A stretch of DNA of 64,000 bases from Lutjanus erythropterus (Eukaryota; Chordata; Actinopteri; Lutjaniformes; Lutjanidae), in contig CM034607.1 in the NCBI GenBank assembly GCA_020091685.1, positions 7,189,465-7,253,464 of the forward strand, written 5' to 3'. This document shows, piece after piece, positions 50,066-62,994 of this stretch. Position 1 is the stretch's first letter. Each line of letters opens with the position of its first letter. The translations under genes were made by a program, and so were the position numbers. The notes beneath the pieces were generated by a model. The model was not told where the DNA came from and did no database searches. It saw only the letters and a list, made by a program, of their open reading frames with translations.

Positions 50066-50323
50066 CTTACTGAGACTGGATTTTGGGGGCTGATGCTAAT
50101 AGAGGGTTCTGTTATTCGTCACACAGAATATAATGTACAGCGTATAAAATCTATACATAAAGACACTTTTTATTTGCAGTGATCCTTCAAATGTGCCTAA
50201 CAAACACTTGTGACAAAGATATGTGATTGAGGCAGGATATTTTCCAGCTGAACCACAATTTATTTTTTCCTAAAATGACATCGGGTCACTAAAACAGTAA
50301 GCTTTCACCAGACTTTTGATTAG

Positions 50324-50359
50324 TTAACCCTAACCCTCTAACCCTAACCATAACCCTAA
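50324..50359. repeat. short interstitial telomere-like repeat
   Basis: Five TAACCC-type units (one ends CCA, and one extra TC interrupts) in 36 bp, the complement of the vertebrate telomere repeat TTAGGG. Confidence 0.85.
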
Positions 50360-52182
50360 GTAACAAATAAAAAACACAATTAGAAAAAAAAAAGTCTATA
50401 TTAAACTTGAATTAAGAAAGAAGATCAGATATACACAAAATGCTGCCTATAAAGCGAACAAATTTTAATAAATCTGCATGTTTTTAAAAAAAGTTTTCAT
50501 ATTGGCTCATATCAGAGAATATGCAGATACTGATACTGAGTGATAAAGCTGTGATAGGTCAGTATTGGGCCAGTAATATCTGCCAACCAATATACAAGTT
50601 GGGCTCTAGTAGGCATGACAGCTGCAGCAAACACTGATGTGAAATGACCACCTGTTGTTGCAAACCCACACGATTTTGGCCCATTGTTTCAGACTTATTT
50701 AATTGAAATCTGTTTGCATAATTCATAAATATTCATTGTCCTTGGCAGCACCAGGGAGGTCAACACAATCAGTACAGAATGAAAATAGTCTTAATAAAAA
50801 CTGTAATAACATAACATCAGCTGCTCTCACCCCAACAGTAACTGTGAATATGTGGATGCATATGAATGAATTTCTGCATTTGCCCAGGTGAAAAAATCTA
50901 CATGTGCACTCTTTTTTTTCTCTTTTTTCCCCCGTCTTTCACCCCGTCTCCACAGCCTGAGGATAAATGATAGCTCACAGCTTGGGTAGTGTGTGTCAGA
51001 GTCTCTGATGTGTGTGAGTCTGTGATGCTGCTGCTATTGTGTTAACATCAGCACTTCTCTTTACTAAATATAACTGTTAGCTCAGATGTCTGGCAGCCCT
51101 CATATGACCAAGAAATAGCTTTTACTGTTTGTCATGCTGCATCGAAGGTGGGAATTAATTTGTGCCTAATTAACAACTGCCAGAATGTTGAGTCATAAAT
51201 CATCAGTGGAATCTTTCACTAATTATGTGCTACTTATTGATCGCCAGTATTAACATGCGCATTGAAGAGAAAGTCAATCAATCAGCTTTAACTGTGATGT
51301 CGCCTGGCAGTGCGGCGCTCGATGTCCTTTGTGTCTCAGCTGAGGCAGAAGGGGCAAATGAGACAAGGCCGCGGAAAAACAGAGCAGAGGGAACATTCAA
51401 AACAGGCCGAGCCTCATTGATTTATCCTCAGACGAGTTTATCCCTCACTTTGAGTCCGGCTCGAGACCACGACACCATAACTCAGGATCAGATGGGAGTG
51501 ATGTCATCGCTCAGGACTAATGGGCCTTGACTTACAGCGAGCTTTATTGTGTTAAATGGTGTGAGTGTGGTACCTAATGACAATGCGACCGCCTACATTA
51601 ATGCCGTGGTCTTTGAAAACTGCACCTTGTACCACAGTAAATGTCTGCATCAACAAAATCAGGAGACACAAGAAACACATTATATCAAACAACAACATGA
51701 ACTTAATGACTCAAACGGAGAGGAATATGTATTCAGAAGCTCTGCTGAAATTAGTAAAGGACCCAGAGGTGCTGTCTTAGTGTTTTCTTTTTGTCCTCAG
51801 TCAACATCAGTTAGATAACGCTCAGCTGTCCTACTTGAGTAGTTACTTTTAGATGACTTTACTTTCAACTTACACCAGCAGGCTCGGCACCCAAGAACAC
51901 TTTTTAAAGTAATAACCTGAGACATGTTCATGTTAGATTCTGTTGCACTGCTCTCTGTTGTCAAGTGACACAACACAGCTGTAATTCAAGTTATACTCAT
52001 TTCTTAAAAGGTTTGGTATTTGCTGTTTTAAATATCTGAAGCCTGGTAGGTATATTCTTAAAGGAAAAAAGTGCTTGTACCAAATACAGCTGGGTATCAA
52101 ACCTGAAAGCTGCCATTGATTGTCCAGTCAGGTTTATAATCCTGTTTACAGATCCTTTGATCAGAAACGTCTTGATTTAAAT

Positions 52183-52300
52183 CAAAGACCCCTTTTACAC
52201 CTAGTCCCTTCATGTGTCTTGGACAGGCTGGACAGCTATTGGATATCTAAAAGGTTAAGTTTAAATAAGTCCAAGAAGCATTCGATACAGATTGAATTCT
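52183..52300 (+). repeat. teleost repeat fragment (ACCCCTTTTACACCTAGTC)
   Basis: ACCCCTTTTACACCTAGTC, CATGTGTCTTGGACAGGCTG and ACAGCTATTGGATATC resemble a dispersed fish DNA-transposon repeat known to me by its GACCCCTTTTACACCTGGT end. Remnant only. Confidence 0.45.
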
Positions 52301-52704
52301 GATTGCTCAAAGCACCTCTGAAAGGGCTCAACTTCCAAGTAGTAATTACAGCAGGGAAACTCCGTTGTTGCCTCACTTCATGGTTCATGGTTGGACATCA
52401 CATCATAAGAACCAGTTCTTTTCTAGCACGACTCGAATCTTTACTCCATTTTGCTAAAAATGGTTTCTATGTCCTGTGATCATAGCAAGAAATTACACTT
52501 AGCTATGCAATTGTTTTAACTAAGACAGCTGAGTGGTTGTGGCATCTATCTGATCCCTGATCTGATACACACCTGATCACACATAGTCCACCATCAGATT
52601 CATCCATATGTTTCTGGTTTTGGATAGTTTAGCTGGCTGACAACCACGTACCTCCACTTTCTCGTGATTGCACAGGCTTGTGTGTGAGGCCACAACGCTA
52701 TATC

Positions 52705-53168
52705 TAGGGCTAAGTATCATTCAGAAATTCTCAATACTGGAACCGATACCCTGTCTTCAATCCCTGTTGCTCTGTAAGCAACACCATGCTTGCCATCAGA
52801 AACTCTTTATGCCAGACTTCCATCTGAGTGGACCTCAGTGGGTAACGGACTTCACAACAAGCTAACAGATTAGCTGCCCTATCTAGTTAATAAGAGGCTT
52901 TTAGTTTACTGAGTCATCTGTCCAGATCATTGCAGATATGTAGCTGGTGATACAAAAAACAAACAATTATCCCTGTCTCTGGATGCATGGTAATGTTTGT
53001 CCTGCAAGCCTCTATGACATGTAACATTAGACAGCAGATCAGTAGCATTATTAGAGCTTGGTACGAGCACGCTGTGCGCTTGATGGCTCACTGGCATGAT
53101 GAGATTTATTCCTTAGGCATTGAAACTTAGTGCCAAGTATCAAATGAGGAGTTCAGCACCCAGCCCTG
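52705..53168. mobile_element. TIR element, probably hAT-like (464 bp)
   Basis: Ends TAGGGCTAAGTATCATTC and GCACCCAGCCCTG, with an inner mirrored AAGTATCA block. Flanks GCTATATC (52697-52704) and GCTACAAC (53169-53176) match at 6 of 8 positions. No coding frame. Confidence 0.62.
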
Positions 53169-55919
53169 GCTACAACAAGCTACTGAATACTGTTTGCACA
53201 TGTGAGGAACATGTTCTTCAAGTGGACTCCAGAATGTAGTATAAACTGAAGTAGTACATGTCTGCAGCTGTCCACACATGCATCTGTTTGGGGGTATATT
53301 CAGGCCTGAAGGGCTAATAAAAGTGTACTTAATCGCCTCTGGATTTTTATCTGTTTGTGTGTTCATGTTTGTATTTCTGTAAAACAAGTTGTTTACTTAA
53401 AATGACTACAAATTCAGGTTTCATATTTGCAATGGTAATTTCAAATTACACCATGCTTTATTAGCAAAGGAAATGGTGTTCTCCCAGTTCCACTTTTCCG
53501 GTTTGCTTGAAATAAATAGAAGGAAAACTGAGCAGTGATAACCACCGTTGCTGAACAGACAAAGATAACAGGGCAGACTACAGATGCCTAAGTAAACCTA
53601 ATTAAGTGAAAATCAGAGGAAAAAGACCACGGTGCGAGACGCGCTGTTTGACAGGTGATCTCTCAGCAGGACAGTTCACATGCAGCACCACAGTGACTGC
53701 TTATCATGAGTGCTGGAAATGGTCTGTGTGTCATGGACAGTGTGTGGAAGTACAGAGGCCTGACCGTTATTGAAGCCGAGTAGAATAATACAATATGGGG
53801 CTTAAAATGAAAAGGCCTGTAATAGCTGTTATATAGTTGACTGCTGTTAAGCCCAGTGTGAATGTCTGCATGTCAGATATTTGTTACCGCTGTTAAAGCA
53901 AAGCAGTTGTTTATTTTCCCTCTGACTTTAATGGAGCGTCCGGATCAACTGGAAGGGCTTTCTGTAATGACGGTAATCATTTGTTCAGATCTTTGTATAT
54001 ATATATATGATTTCTGCTCATCATGTAGCCCCGTTCCTCTCCCTCACTCTGTAAGACTGATAGGAACGTAATGATGTTCTTACAGTTTCAGTGTTGCGTG
54101 TCAGCTCAGAATAAGTCAGCGTGGTTTTGAATGATGCGCTGTGAGTTTGTACTGTAATATCTTCTTTTTGGTCATTGTTTGAATTAATGAAGTATTTTAT
54201 TTCAAGAAAGGACACAAAACTGCAGTGTCTGTCAAAGCTGATAAGCTCAGGTTGATATAATACATGATAAATGAGGCTCAGGTCAAGTTTGGTGTTTAAA
54301 TTGTATTTTCTATTCTAATGACTCTCCCTCTTGAACATCATTTTCATCAGGGTTTTTAAAGTTTACAATGGATGAGTCACATTTTCCATATTTATTAGGT
54401 TTATTGGATGAAAGCTATCTATTGTCCAAGGAAAAAAGCTTGTAAATGTGAGTGTGATTCACACTGCAGAGATCCACAGTATTTCATGAATCTTCTTATC
54501 TGTGCTAGTATTTTTACAGTACATCACTCATTCTGGGACAAATCAGGTCGTCCAAAAACCCCCAACTATTATTAGTACTAGTATTATTAATACCAACACT
54601 TTGATTTGAATTTTTTGGTGAAAATTTACTCTTTAGTTCATAACCTTTGACAACAAAGGTGTATTTTACTCATCTTTGTCGTTTTTTTTTTTTAAATGAA
54701 AGTATTTTGTCCTTCTTTTGTGAATTTATTTAGCCATTTTTACAAAAACATGATTTAATCAGGGATAAAAAGGGTTAGCTTTACCCTAAGGACCCTTGTC
54801 TCACCTTCCAGTTTAAAAAAGGCAGAAATACTGCTCAAGAACTGGTAAACTTTCTATTTTTCAACAAATTCTTTAAATATTATGCCTATCAGATGTGTCT
54901 CAACCATAACATGACAACTCAGTAGCTCTTCTGAAGCAAAGCCAAATAAGAATTATGGTTTAAAAATGTGTATTTTGATTGGTATTAAATACTTAGAGTT
55001 TGATTTTCCCACCATTATTGAAAAGTAAAACTCAAAACACCCTCAAGTTTTGTCCCAGTTCTCACAAATTAGGGATATATGTTACAGTATACTATATGTT
55101 ATAATTATAAGCGTCCCAATCTTATGCTGTTCTGCCTAAACTCAGGCAGCGAGGCTGATACAAATGCTGAGTTCACCCCAGTTCTCCCCGAGGCCGTGAA
55201 GACAGAGAACTAGACAGATACTGATTGGAAGGAGGGTTTAAAGGTGGGGATGATTGTGAGCAATGCCATCGTCAATCACTCCACCCATTACTCACACATC
55301 CCTGCGCCACGGGACACAAAGAGTCATGTGCGCCTCCCGAAACAGACAGCATACCATAATGAAGGATGCAGTTCATAAAATTTTAAAGTGTCATCCGTAT
55401 TTTTGGTTGTTTCCTCTTCTGCCACTTCAAGTCTATGTCCAGATGCATATCTAGTCTGTTTAACAGCAGGGTACAGAGAATGAGGCAATAACAAGAGGAG
55501 ATTGCTCTCACCAGTGCAGTGACAGCAATCACTGTTTCACACAGTTAAGATGCTTTCGCACTGTTCAATGTTGGGCTGTCCCACACAAACATGATACTGT
55601 GAGACGTGTCTACTGAGGCTATCTTACAGTGGAGTTAGTCTGTGACTAAAAACTTAACACTGAAACTTACTTTCAAAGGATGGGTCAGGATTAAACTGTC
55701 ACTGATCCAAGTACTGATGCATATTCCTTAGCATTATGTTTCTATGAGGTATAAATATTATGCCAAGAGGGGCGACATAAGAGCCAGAAAGTAGCCGTCA
55801 CATCAAACGTATGCTGTCATTCAAGACAAGGGACAAAAACCTATAAACACAATCACAAAATACAACTGTGAAGACATGTAACAGCCACTGCACAAATGGT
55901 TAAAACTATAAACCAGCAC

Positions 55920-56140
55920 AACAAAGACGCTGTGTGATCAGAATGTGATCAGATCTGCCAGAACACATCTGGAGGTTTGGCTTGCACTGTGTTTGAATCT
56001 TATGTATTTAGGTGTAAACACAATCTGCACATCGCTTTGGATAATTTATCCAGATACAGATCACATTTTAATACCAGATGTAAATGGGATGTTAGAGCTC
56101 TGCTGACCAAAGACAAGCTGCTCCACAGTTCTGGCATCAT
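55920..56140 (+). repeat. teleost repeat remnant
   Basis: AGGTGTAAACACAATCTGCA, TCCAGATACAGATCACATTT and ACCAGATGTAAATGGGATG are the recurring TGTAAA and GATC-rich phrases of a fish DNA-transposon repeat. The open frame 55977-56216 is a by-product. Borders uncertain. Confidence 0.4.
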
Positions 56141-58058
56141 CCTAGATTTAGAACAAAGGTGTCACTGTTTGGCTTTTGCAACCGCCAAACCAACCAACCA
56201 ACGCCCTGCGGTATGAAATGACACAGAATACATTAGCTGGTGAAACATTGTAAGCACCGATTTCTTTTTTTTTTTTTTTTACAGGTGAAAGTTTGACCAA
56301 AGCCTTGGTTTATTTTCCAAACATCATAGCAGTGTGGATGGGTGGTGACCTGTGTCTGTTTGCAATTCTTTCTTTGGTAGTTACATCATAAAGCCATTCA
56401 TCACACAATCAGACATTCATCAAATTTAATATTTCACAGCCTTACACAGCTTGTGTCTAGCTTTTTATTAGACCCATCTTGCACAGTATGACATCAACAG
56501 AACATGTTGATCATTGTCTGAAGGGGCCTTTAGCTGTTGGGTTGAGTTTTACCAAGACTTGTGGCTCAGATCTTAAGGTAGAGTCCCCTTGATCTGCAGC
56601 CAGCAGGTTGTAGTGGAGCGAAAAGGGTTTTAAAAGTCTTGTTTTATTTTATAATGTTGTAAATTTAATTATTTCTTGGTGACACAGTGTTCAGCTTCAA
56701 GCTTTACTTTAGTAGCTCACTGGAGCAAAGATAATAACTTCCAAACTAGCAGTATAATGAATTACTACTCTAGAGTTCTGTGGAACTTTTATGGTGCCAT
56801 TACAATCACACGTATAAGCTGATGCTTTTGTTATTCCTCAGACAGATTGAAGCTGCATTGGGGCGTCTCTAAGTAGAACTGTTTGGTCAGTAATCGTGAG
56901 TCTGTCAATCCCCAGCTTCCCCGTCCACAGGTGAACGTGCTCATGAACCAATCTCAGAAGCCTTGTTACAGAAAAAAATTTGCAAGAGCTTGTCCTGTCT
57001 TAACTTTAGTTTCCAAGATAGAAATAATCTTAACTTCCTATTACAGAAGCAATGCCTGAACTCATGACTGTGTCCTATCCTGTCTCAGACCTCATATCTT
57101 AACTTAATCTAAGGTAGAGCTGTAAACTTCTGTGGTATTCCTTACTGTCGCCCCTATATCTATCTGTAAAATGTACACAGGACTGCCTGTATCCATGACA
57201 ACAGCTGTCTCACTCCACTTGTTAGCTAGCTCGTGAATGTGAGAGAAAAGATAAGAAGGGCGTTGAGTTTTAACTTTGATTAGTCAGAGGAGTTAAATGT
57301 GTCTTGGAAGGCAGGAAACGCTACCTTTTTTGGAAATTTTCTCACCAATTATCGACTCATCGTAAGGACATTGGTCAAATTCATAATTAATCATCTTGGC
57401 AGTCGATATATACCCATTAATGTGTGGTCTGGGAAATCTAAAGCGTCATCATAGAGTTGGAGTAGCCTTTCGAGCATAATATTTTGTGTTCGTGCTGTTC
57501 CCATTTTCATTATCATTTCCATATAGACCTATCAACGGTGGTCCTGTTTCTGTAATACCAAAATTTCTAAATGTCATCCTAAACTGAGATAAGATAGGGT
57601 TTCAGACTTAGGGAGCTGCCGTGATGAGGCCCCTGAACTATAACTCTTAATCCACCCTGCTGCAAACATTTACCTAAATTTCCTCAGTCGTAATCGTCTT
57701 TTCTAAATGTTAACACATTATTTTCATCCTAAATCACAGCAAATCTAATCTAAAACACTGTAAAGAATAATGCAGTTGGAGTAACTAAGGTGGTGTTACA
57801 AGTTTATTAGGTTCACTCCATGCAGTAACTAAAGTTCAGAGAGGTGTTCATTCATCTTTATAATCTTTTTAAAGGGCTGTAGTTTGTGGTGTTGAATTGT
57901 GTTGCATTGAGGAGGTGTTTCTAATATTTTGTCTAACCTCACAGATAGAAATAAACACATATACAGTCCATATATGTGCATTTAAAGCAATGTAGGCCTA
58001 CTTGATAACTAACATAATTACTGAATTATACCAGTATACATCTCAATATACTGTGGTC

Positions 58059-58289
58059 TAGAGCTACAATGATTAATTGAGTAATCAATTACATCTCTAA
58101 ATTATTTTTACTCCTTTTTGACAGTAAACTGAATATCTTTGGGTTGGGAAACAGCAAGACATTTTAGGATGTCATCTTGGGCTTTGGGAAGTAATAATCA
58201 ACATTTTATAGACCAAACAAGTAATTGATAAATTGAGAAAATAATCACTGATTAATCTATAATGAAAATAGTTGTTACTTGCAGCCCTG
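58059..58289 (+). mobile_element. hAT-like MITE, GCTGCAAC family (231 bp), perfect target duplication
   Basis: Octamer CTGTGGTC flanks the element at 58051-58058 and 58290-58297. The ends are TAGAGCTACAATG and CTTGCAGCCCTG. It carries GACAGTAAACTGAATATCTT and CAAGACATTTTAGGATGTCA. It is shorter than the 332-bp copy at 27428 because of internal loss. Confidence 0.9.
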
Positions 58290-60599
58290 CTGTGGTCACT
58301 TTGTCTTATTAGAGCACAAATATCATACTTGTGTCACACTTGTGGTGTCATAATTGCCCTAAAACCAATTTAGTTTTCAGTAGTTTGAAATGCTAGAAAA
58401 TCTGAGATCATAGGGTTCATGATGCCACGGTAAGCATGTGAAGAATAAATGAATGATTTTATATTCATGACCTTGAGAGGAGCAGTGTAGACAGAGGAGC
58501 AGCTGCTCTATCAGGAGCTGCGTTAGGCACCACCACAGGGGCTGCAGCTCTCAGCCCACTCAGACAATACTCAAAAAATGACGCCCAGAGCCCACGCTCT
58601 GACGTCAAAGGAATCATATCGCTCTCTGACGTCAGTGGGATGCAAAGCCCTGCAATTTCCCCTAAGAGAGGGGAAATTACTGGCCTTCGCAGCAGCTCCG
58701 GCGATTGGGTCCACGATAGACAGATGGACATATTGAAACTCTCTAACAACCACATGCAAGATTGGTAAAATAGAGGCAGTTGGAAGAGTATTTTCTGTGG
58801 AAAAAGAAAAAAGTCAGAGCGACAGACTGGTGTGTGTGCGATGAATATGTTGTCGCTCTGGTGGAATTAATGCTGTGAAAATAGGGATTATGCTAATTTC
58901 ACCATGACAACAGGTAAACACGGAGGTTGAAGTGCTGAGTTTGTACTAAAGCAAAAACGGCAAGAACAAGAAATAACAAATTAATACAGCAAACTGGAGA
59001 AGATCAGAAAACATAAACTTCGTAGTAAAATAATGCATCAAGAAGCAGCAAAACTCTTTCCCTTATTTTAAATCTTAACAGTTTCCTAAGGGTGCTACCA
59101 GACAGGAACAAAGCCCATATGTAAGAAGAGCAAACACACAGGTTTTTTCTTGCATTTGTCTTTTATTAAATAAATAACAACACTGATGCTTGAGGCTCTG
59201 CTTACCTCTGTGTTGTTGTGTTGTTTAAATAATAGTCTACCTTAAAAAAAAAAAAGCCTGGTTCTCTCTTCAGTTGAAGTAAATAATGCTCTGGCCACTT
59301 GATGAGAATCTTCAGGACTGGAAACCAATTGTGTCCTGTTTTTCTATCCACCTTTACTTGTAAAATATAGCTCATGTATGAGAAAATGGTGACTTATCAT
59401 GATGAAAATCTAAATCACATTACATTCATTTACATTCCCCTGCATACATAATCATGGGGAGCAATTTGGAGTACAGGGGCCTCATAACAGAAACATCCTA
59501 GGTTATAGGAATTTTACAAAAGGATTCTAACTCAAGAATTTCCCATGTTAGGAATGCTGAAATGTCCTTATTCAAAATAAGTGCCAGAAATGGCAGCACC
59601 ACTGTTGATAAGCCTGTAAGGAAATGACAGTGAAGATGGGGAATGACATGAATGCAAAATATTATGATTAAAATGTTACTCAAACCCTAAGATGACCAAG
59701 TATATATCAACTGCCAAGGCGATTAATTTTGAATGTGAATGACATGCTCCGTCTGTTCTAATACTTACCATTGATCAATAAATTGCAAGAGAACTTCCCA
59801 AAACATTCCAGAAAGGTGGCGTTTCCTCTCCTCCAAGACACAGGTAACTCCTCTGACTCATTAAAGCTAAAACTGAACGCCCATCTTTTCTTGTCTATTC
59901 ACAAACTACACAGTGACAAGTTGTTGTCATGGATACAGGCAGTCTTGTGCACATTTTAAACACAGATACAGGCATGACAGGTCGAATCAAGTTTACAGCT
60001 CTGGTTAGGATTTCCTGAGTTAAGATATGATATGAGGTCTGCCATCAGTTTAGGAATGGCATCTGTAACAGATAAATTGGACTTTTCCTGACTTGGAAAC
60101 TTAAATTAAGATATGAGAAGCACTTAGGAAATGTTTCTACAGACGAGACCATACAGACTTTTTCACCACCTTCCCAAAACTCACAACAGGGAGTGCTAAC
60201 ATCGTTCCACAGCAGCCACACTGACAAGGCCACTTGCAGATGTGTCTGCAGGCATTTTTAGTTTATTGGCCTCATGAGTGTAGCCATTGGCTGATTATCA
60301 GCCAACCAGTTAATTGGTCTCTCACTAGTTCACAATGATAACGGGTCTTCATTTTTACGCAGCAGTAAACAATAACAGGCTTTTCATTTCTAGCCGACCA
60401 CCTTGACTACTTCAGAAGTTGGTTTAAGCTGACTTTTTTTAAAGAAGCCAGTGAAGGGACAACTCAGTGATAAGACAAGCTTAAAAGATGGAGAAGAAAA
60501 ACCTCAATAAGTAATCCGCCATGGGACATGTTGTATTTTGAGGTAAGGGCTGTGATTAACAGATTCAAAAATTGGCTTGCTGGCTAACTTAATATTAAG

Positions 60600-60840
60600 G
60601 CTGCACAATTAATCAAAATATAATCGAACAGGCAATATGGCCGAGTGCAATACCAAATTCACAGAAGCTGCATTTTTCTGAAAAAGGAAAAATGTCAAAC
60701 AAACGAAACATCATTATGATGAAGTGTTGTAGTGCTGCTGAGATGCTCTGGCCCACAGACCTTGTTCTCCTGATGTAAGAAAACATGTTTGTTTGGCACA
60801 GACCCAAATAAATGTCATATCATGTTTGTTTGTTTTTTTT
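60600..60840 (+). mobile_element. hAT-like repeat, GGGCTGCACAATTAAT family, copy 2
   Basis: Begins AGGCTGCACAATTAATC, then ATATGGCCGAGTGCAATACC, GTGTTGTAGTGCTGCTGAGA and TTGTTTGGCACAGACC, parallel to 45527-45880. Right end not identified. Confidence 0.68.
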
Positions 60841-61117
60841 CATTTCCTAGGGATCGTCAAGTATTTGTGAGGAACATGGCCCCTCTGGGAAATGTAGGAA
60901 ATCAGTATCTATCTAATCAGTCCTACCAAGAGTTGATGGAAAGTGAGAGCATTTAAAAGTAAAAAAGTAACACACAAAAAAATAGCTCCCATAAAACTTT
61001 ATAATACGTCACTGACTGTTGATATCTAACAATGTGAGACTGTTGGCGCTGATGCTCTGCTAGCCACTGTTTAATGAGTATTTTTGCTGACTGCGTGATT
61101 CCACGGTGTCTTTTCAG

Positions 61118-61236
61118 ATGGGATCAGCGTGACGGGCCTGCCAATCTCCAGTCCGCTACGCCAAGTCCTCAAGCCCCGGCCGGAGACCAAACCTGTCAGC
61201 AGTGAGTCGGGCAAGGCAGAGTACAGCCACGTTAAG
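61118..61236 (+). CDS. trappc9: trappc9 internal exon (seventh visible, 119 bp)
   Basis: Two bases complete Asp, then it reads [20 protein letters not shown] and ends EYSHVK. It matches the TRAPPC9 stretch with DDGISV, SSP-RQV and YSHVK. There are 39 whole codons. The acceptor is GTCTTTTCAG at 61108-61117. The donor is AAG|GTGAGT at 61237, close to the optimum, phase 0; the frame stays open past the donor to 61318, but the residues there (VSKQLLFCS) diverge from the family. The next exon should begin with the family's LEAVL-like segment and lies beyond the window. Confidence 0.95.
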
Positions 61237-62217
61237 GTGAGTAAACAGTTACTGTTCTGCTCGGTCCTGGATCAACATGCAAGCAGTTGTTTCCTCCTGT
61301 TTGCGTTTCCTGTCTTGTAGCATAGTTTAGGGAAAGCGCATTCTCCCTCCCCGCGGCGCCGTCTCACTGCATCTTTTCTCCACATAATGAATATCTCAGG
61401 CTGGGATATTTAACCCTCTAACCGTTGCTCTTTCTTTTGCCTCTCTCTTCACGCCAAGCACACTGTGTGCCTGTCCATGCAAAGTTGAGGTGAAAATATA
61501 GCATTATTTACCACCAAACTACAACTTTCGGTACACGCCTATAGAAAGAACACTGAGTTTATTTGGCTGGTGTCTCCCCTTGGGTGCAGGTGCACTCTGC
61601 TCTTTGAATCCAGAACTGAGATGAAAACTGTTTCCAGAGTTTTTGAGTGAAACTGCAAAGAGTGCAAAGGGGAAAAATAGATAGTGTGGCGGGGAAGGGA
61701 AAGAGGTTAAAAGGAGACAGGTGGAATGAGAGCGCACTACGCTGAGCTGATCAGCAGGGGACAAGGTTGAGGACTTGTGGATGTCGGACGGGTAGAAATA
61801 TAGGCGGGCTGACCGAGTCTACCTGCTGAGGGTCATCTGTAGCTCAAAAGCCACACCACCTGCAAGCGTGGTGGCTGCAGTGCCTTGCCTCTAAAAACCA
61901 GAAGAACCCCTTTTTCTCCTCTGTGAATCATCAGGAGAAAAAGCTGCGCTGATGTCTCATGTTCAGATGTGCTGCCAAACAAAGTAAACTTTCTGACTTC
62001 TTTTCAGTAAAGTTTTGCAGGATGATGACTAATGTTAGAGGAAATACAGGAGGATTTTTCTTGTTCATGGTCAAAGGAGACGTAGTCAGTGACAACTTTT
62101 AGATAAAACAGTCTGGAGAAACAATCGCATTGTGTTCCCAGAAAATCATGTTTCCAGTCCACAGTGGTAATACTGTACATACAGAGGCCCACCAAGTGCA
62201 AAAATGACTGGATTAAA

Positions 62218-62812
62218 TAGGGTTAGGCGATTGGCTGAATATGTAGTTCATTGTTGATTTTTGAGTCTGGGGTTTCTTCGGTTGATTTTTGTCATTTTAT
62301 TTTGCTAATTTAATGGTCTGTCTCCAAGGAATGAGAGAAAGCAGCTGCTTGGTGACAGACTCTCTCATTCAGCTGCACAGCACAAGTGAGAGGAAAACGG
62401 CAAAGAGCCTGAATATTTTACAATTCTGTCTCTGTGAATGAAGGATTAATTTCGACAAATCAGACTTGGATTGTTGGAACAGTGGAAGGACTAACCAAGA
62501 CAGTTTTGGGGAGATTTTACATTATTTTGTTCCTTCTGCATTTGAATGAAGTGTGTTTTATGAGTTAAACAAGTTAACAAGGGAAAAGAAGCTCGTCTTT
62601 AGTATCAAACTTGAATTCAGAAGATGTATGTTGTATTTTTAATAAGGAATCAGATGTATATTTCCTTTCTTGACATTCTGCGAGTACGCAATGTAGCAAG
62701 CTCGCCGCTTGCCCACATCCGCCAGCTCTACCCTGCAAGAATATATCAGCAATTACTGACCGATGGGCTGATGTTAGCTGGTTGGAAAATTCTAAGATAT
62801 TGCCCCACCCTA
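62218..62812. mobile_element. TIR element, probably hAT-like (~595 bp)
   Basis: Left end TAGGGTTAGGCGATTGGC and right end GATATTGCCCCACCCTAA are imperfect inverted repeats similar to those of the element at 36775. No matching target octamers are visible. The open frame 62624-62965 overlaps the right half and is not recognisable. Confidence 0.55.
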
Positions 62813-62994
62813 ATAGCCACGGAAAACATGTTTCATCCTAACCGTCTGATTCTGCTGTACTGTAAAACTACTCTCTGTGCTGTATCTATTTTTATGTCAG
62901 GAACGTATCTACACGCAGATTTACACCAGAAGAGCCTACATGAGAAGTTGTTAGAAATCATCTAGACTTCTTCATTTTTAATCCTCTGCACCTC

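Larger units (their letters stand above)
45225..61117 (+). other. trappc9: trappc9 intron F (15.9 kb)
   Basis: Phase-1 intron, the largest in the window. Recognised content: a split repeat (45380-46050) with an insertion (45527-45880), teleost MITEs (48518-48845 and 49757-50065), a (CA)n tract (49351-49379), a telomere-like tract (50324-50359), TIR elements (52705-53168 and 58059-58289) and a second copy of the 45527 family (60600-60840). I could not assign 46051-48517, 50613-52182, 53169-55919, 56561-58050 and 58298-60599. Confidence 0.8.

Noticed and set aside
61237..61320. Extension of the exon-7 frame past the donor to a stop at 61318-61320
   Set aside because: GTGAGT at 61237 is a strong donor and the TRAPPC9 family continues with a different sequence; intron retention would truncate the protein but there is no positive sign of it.
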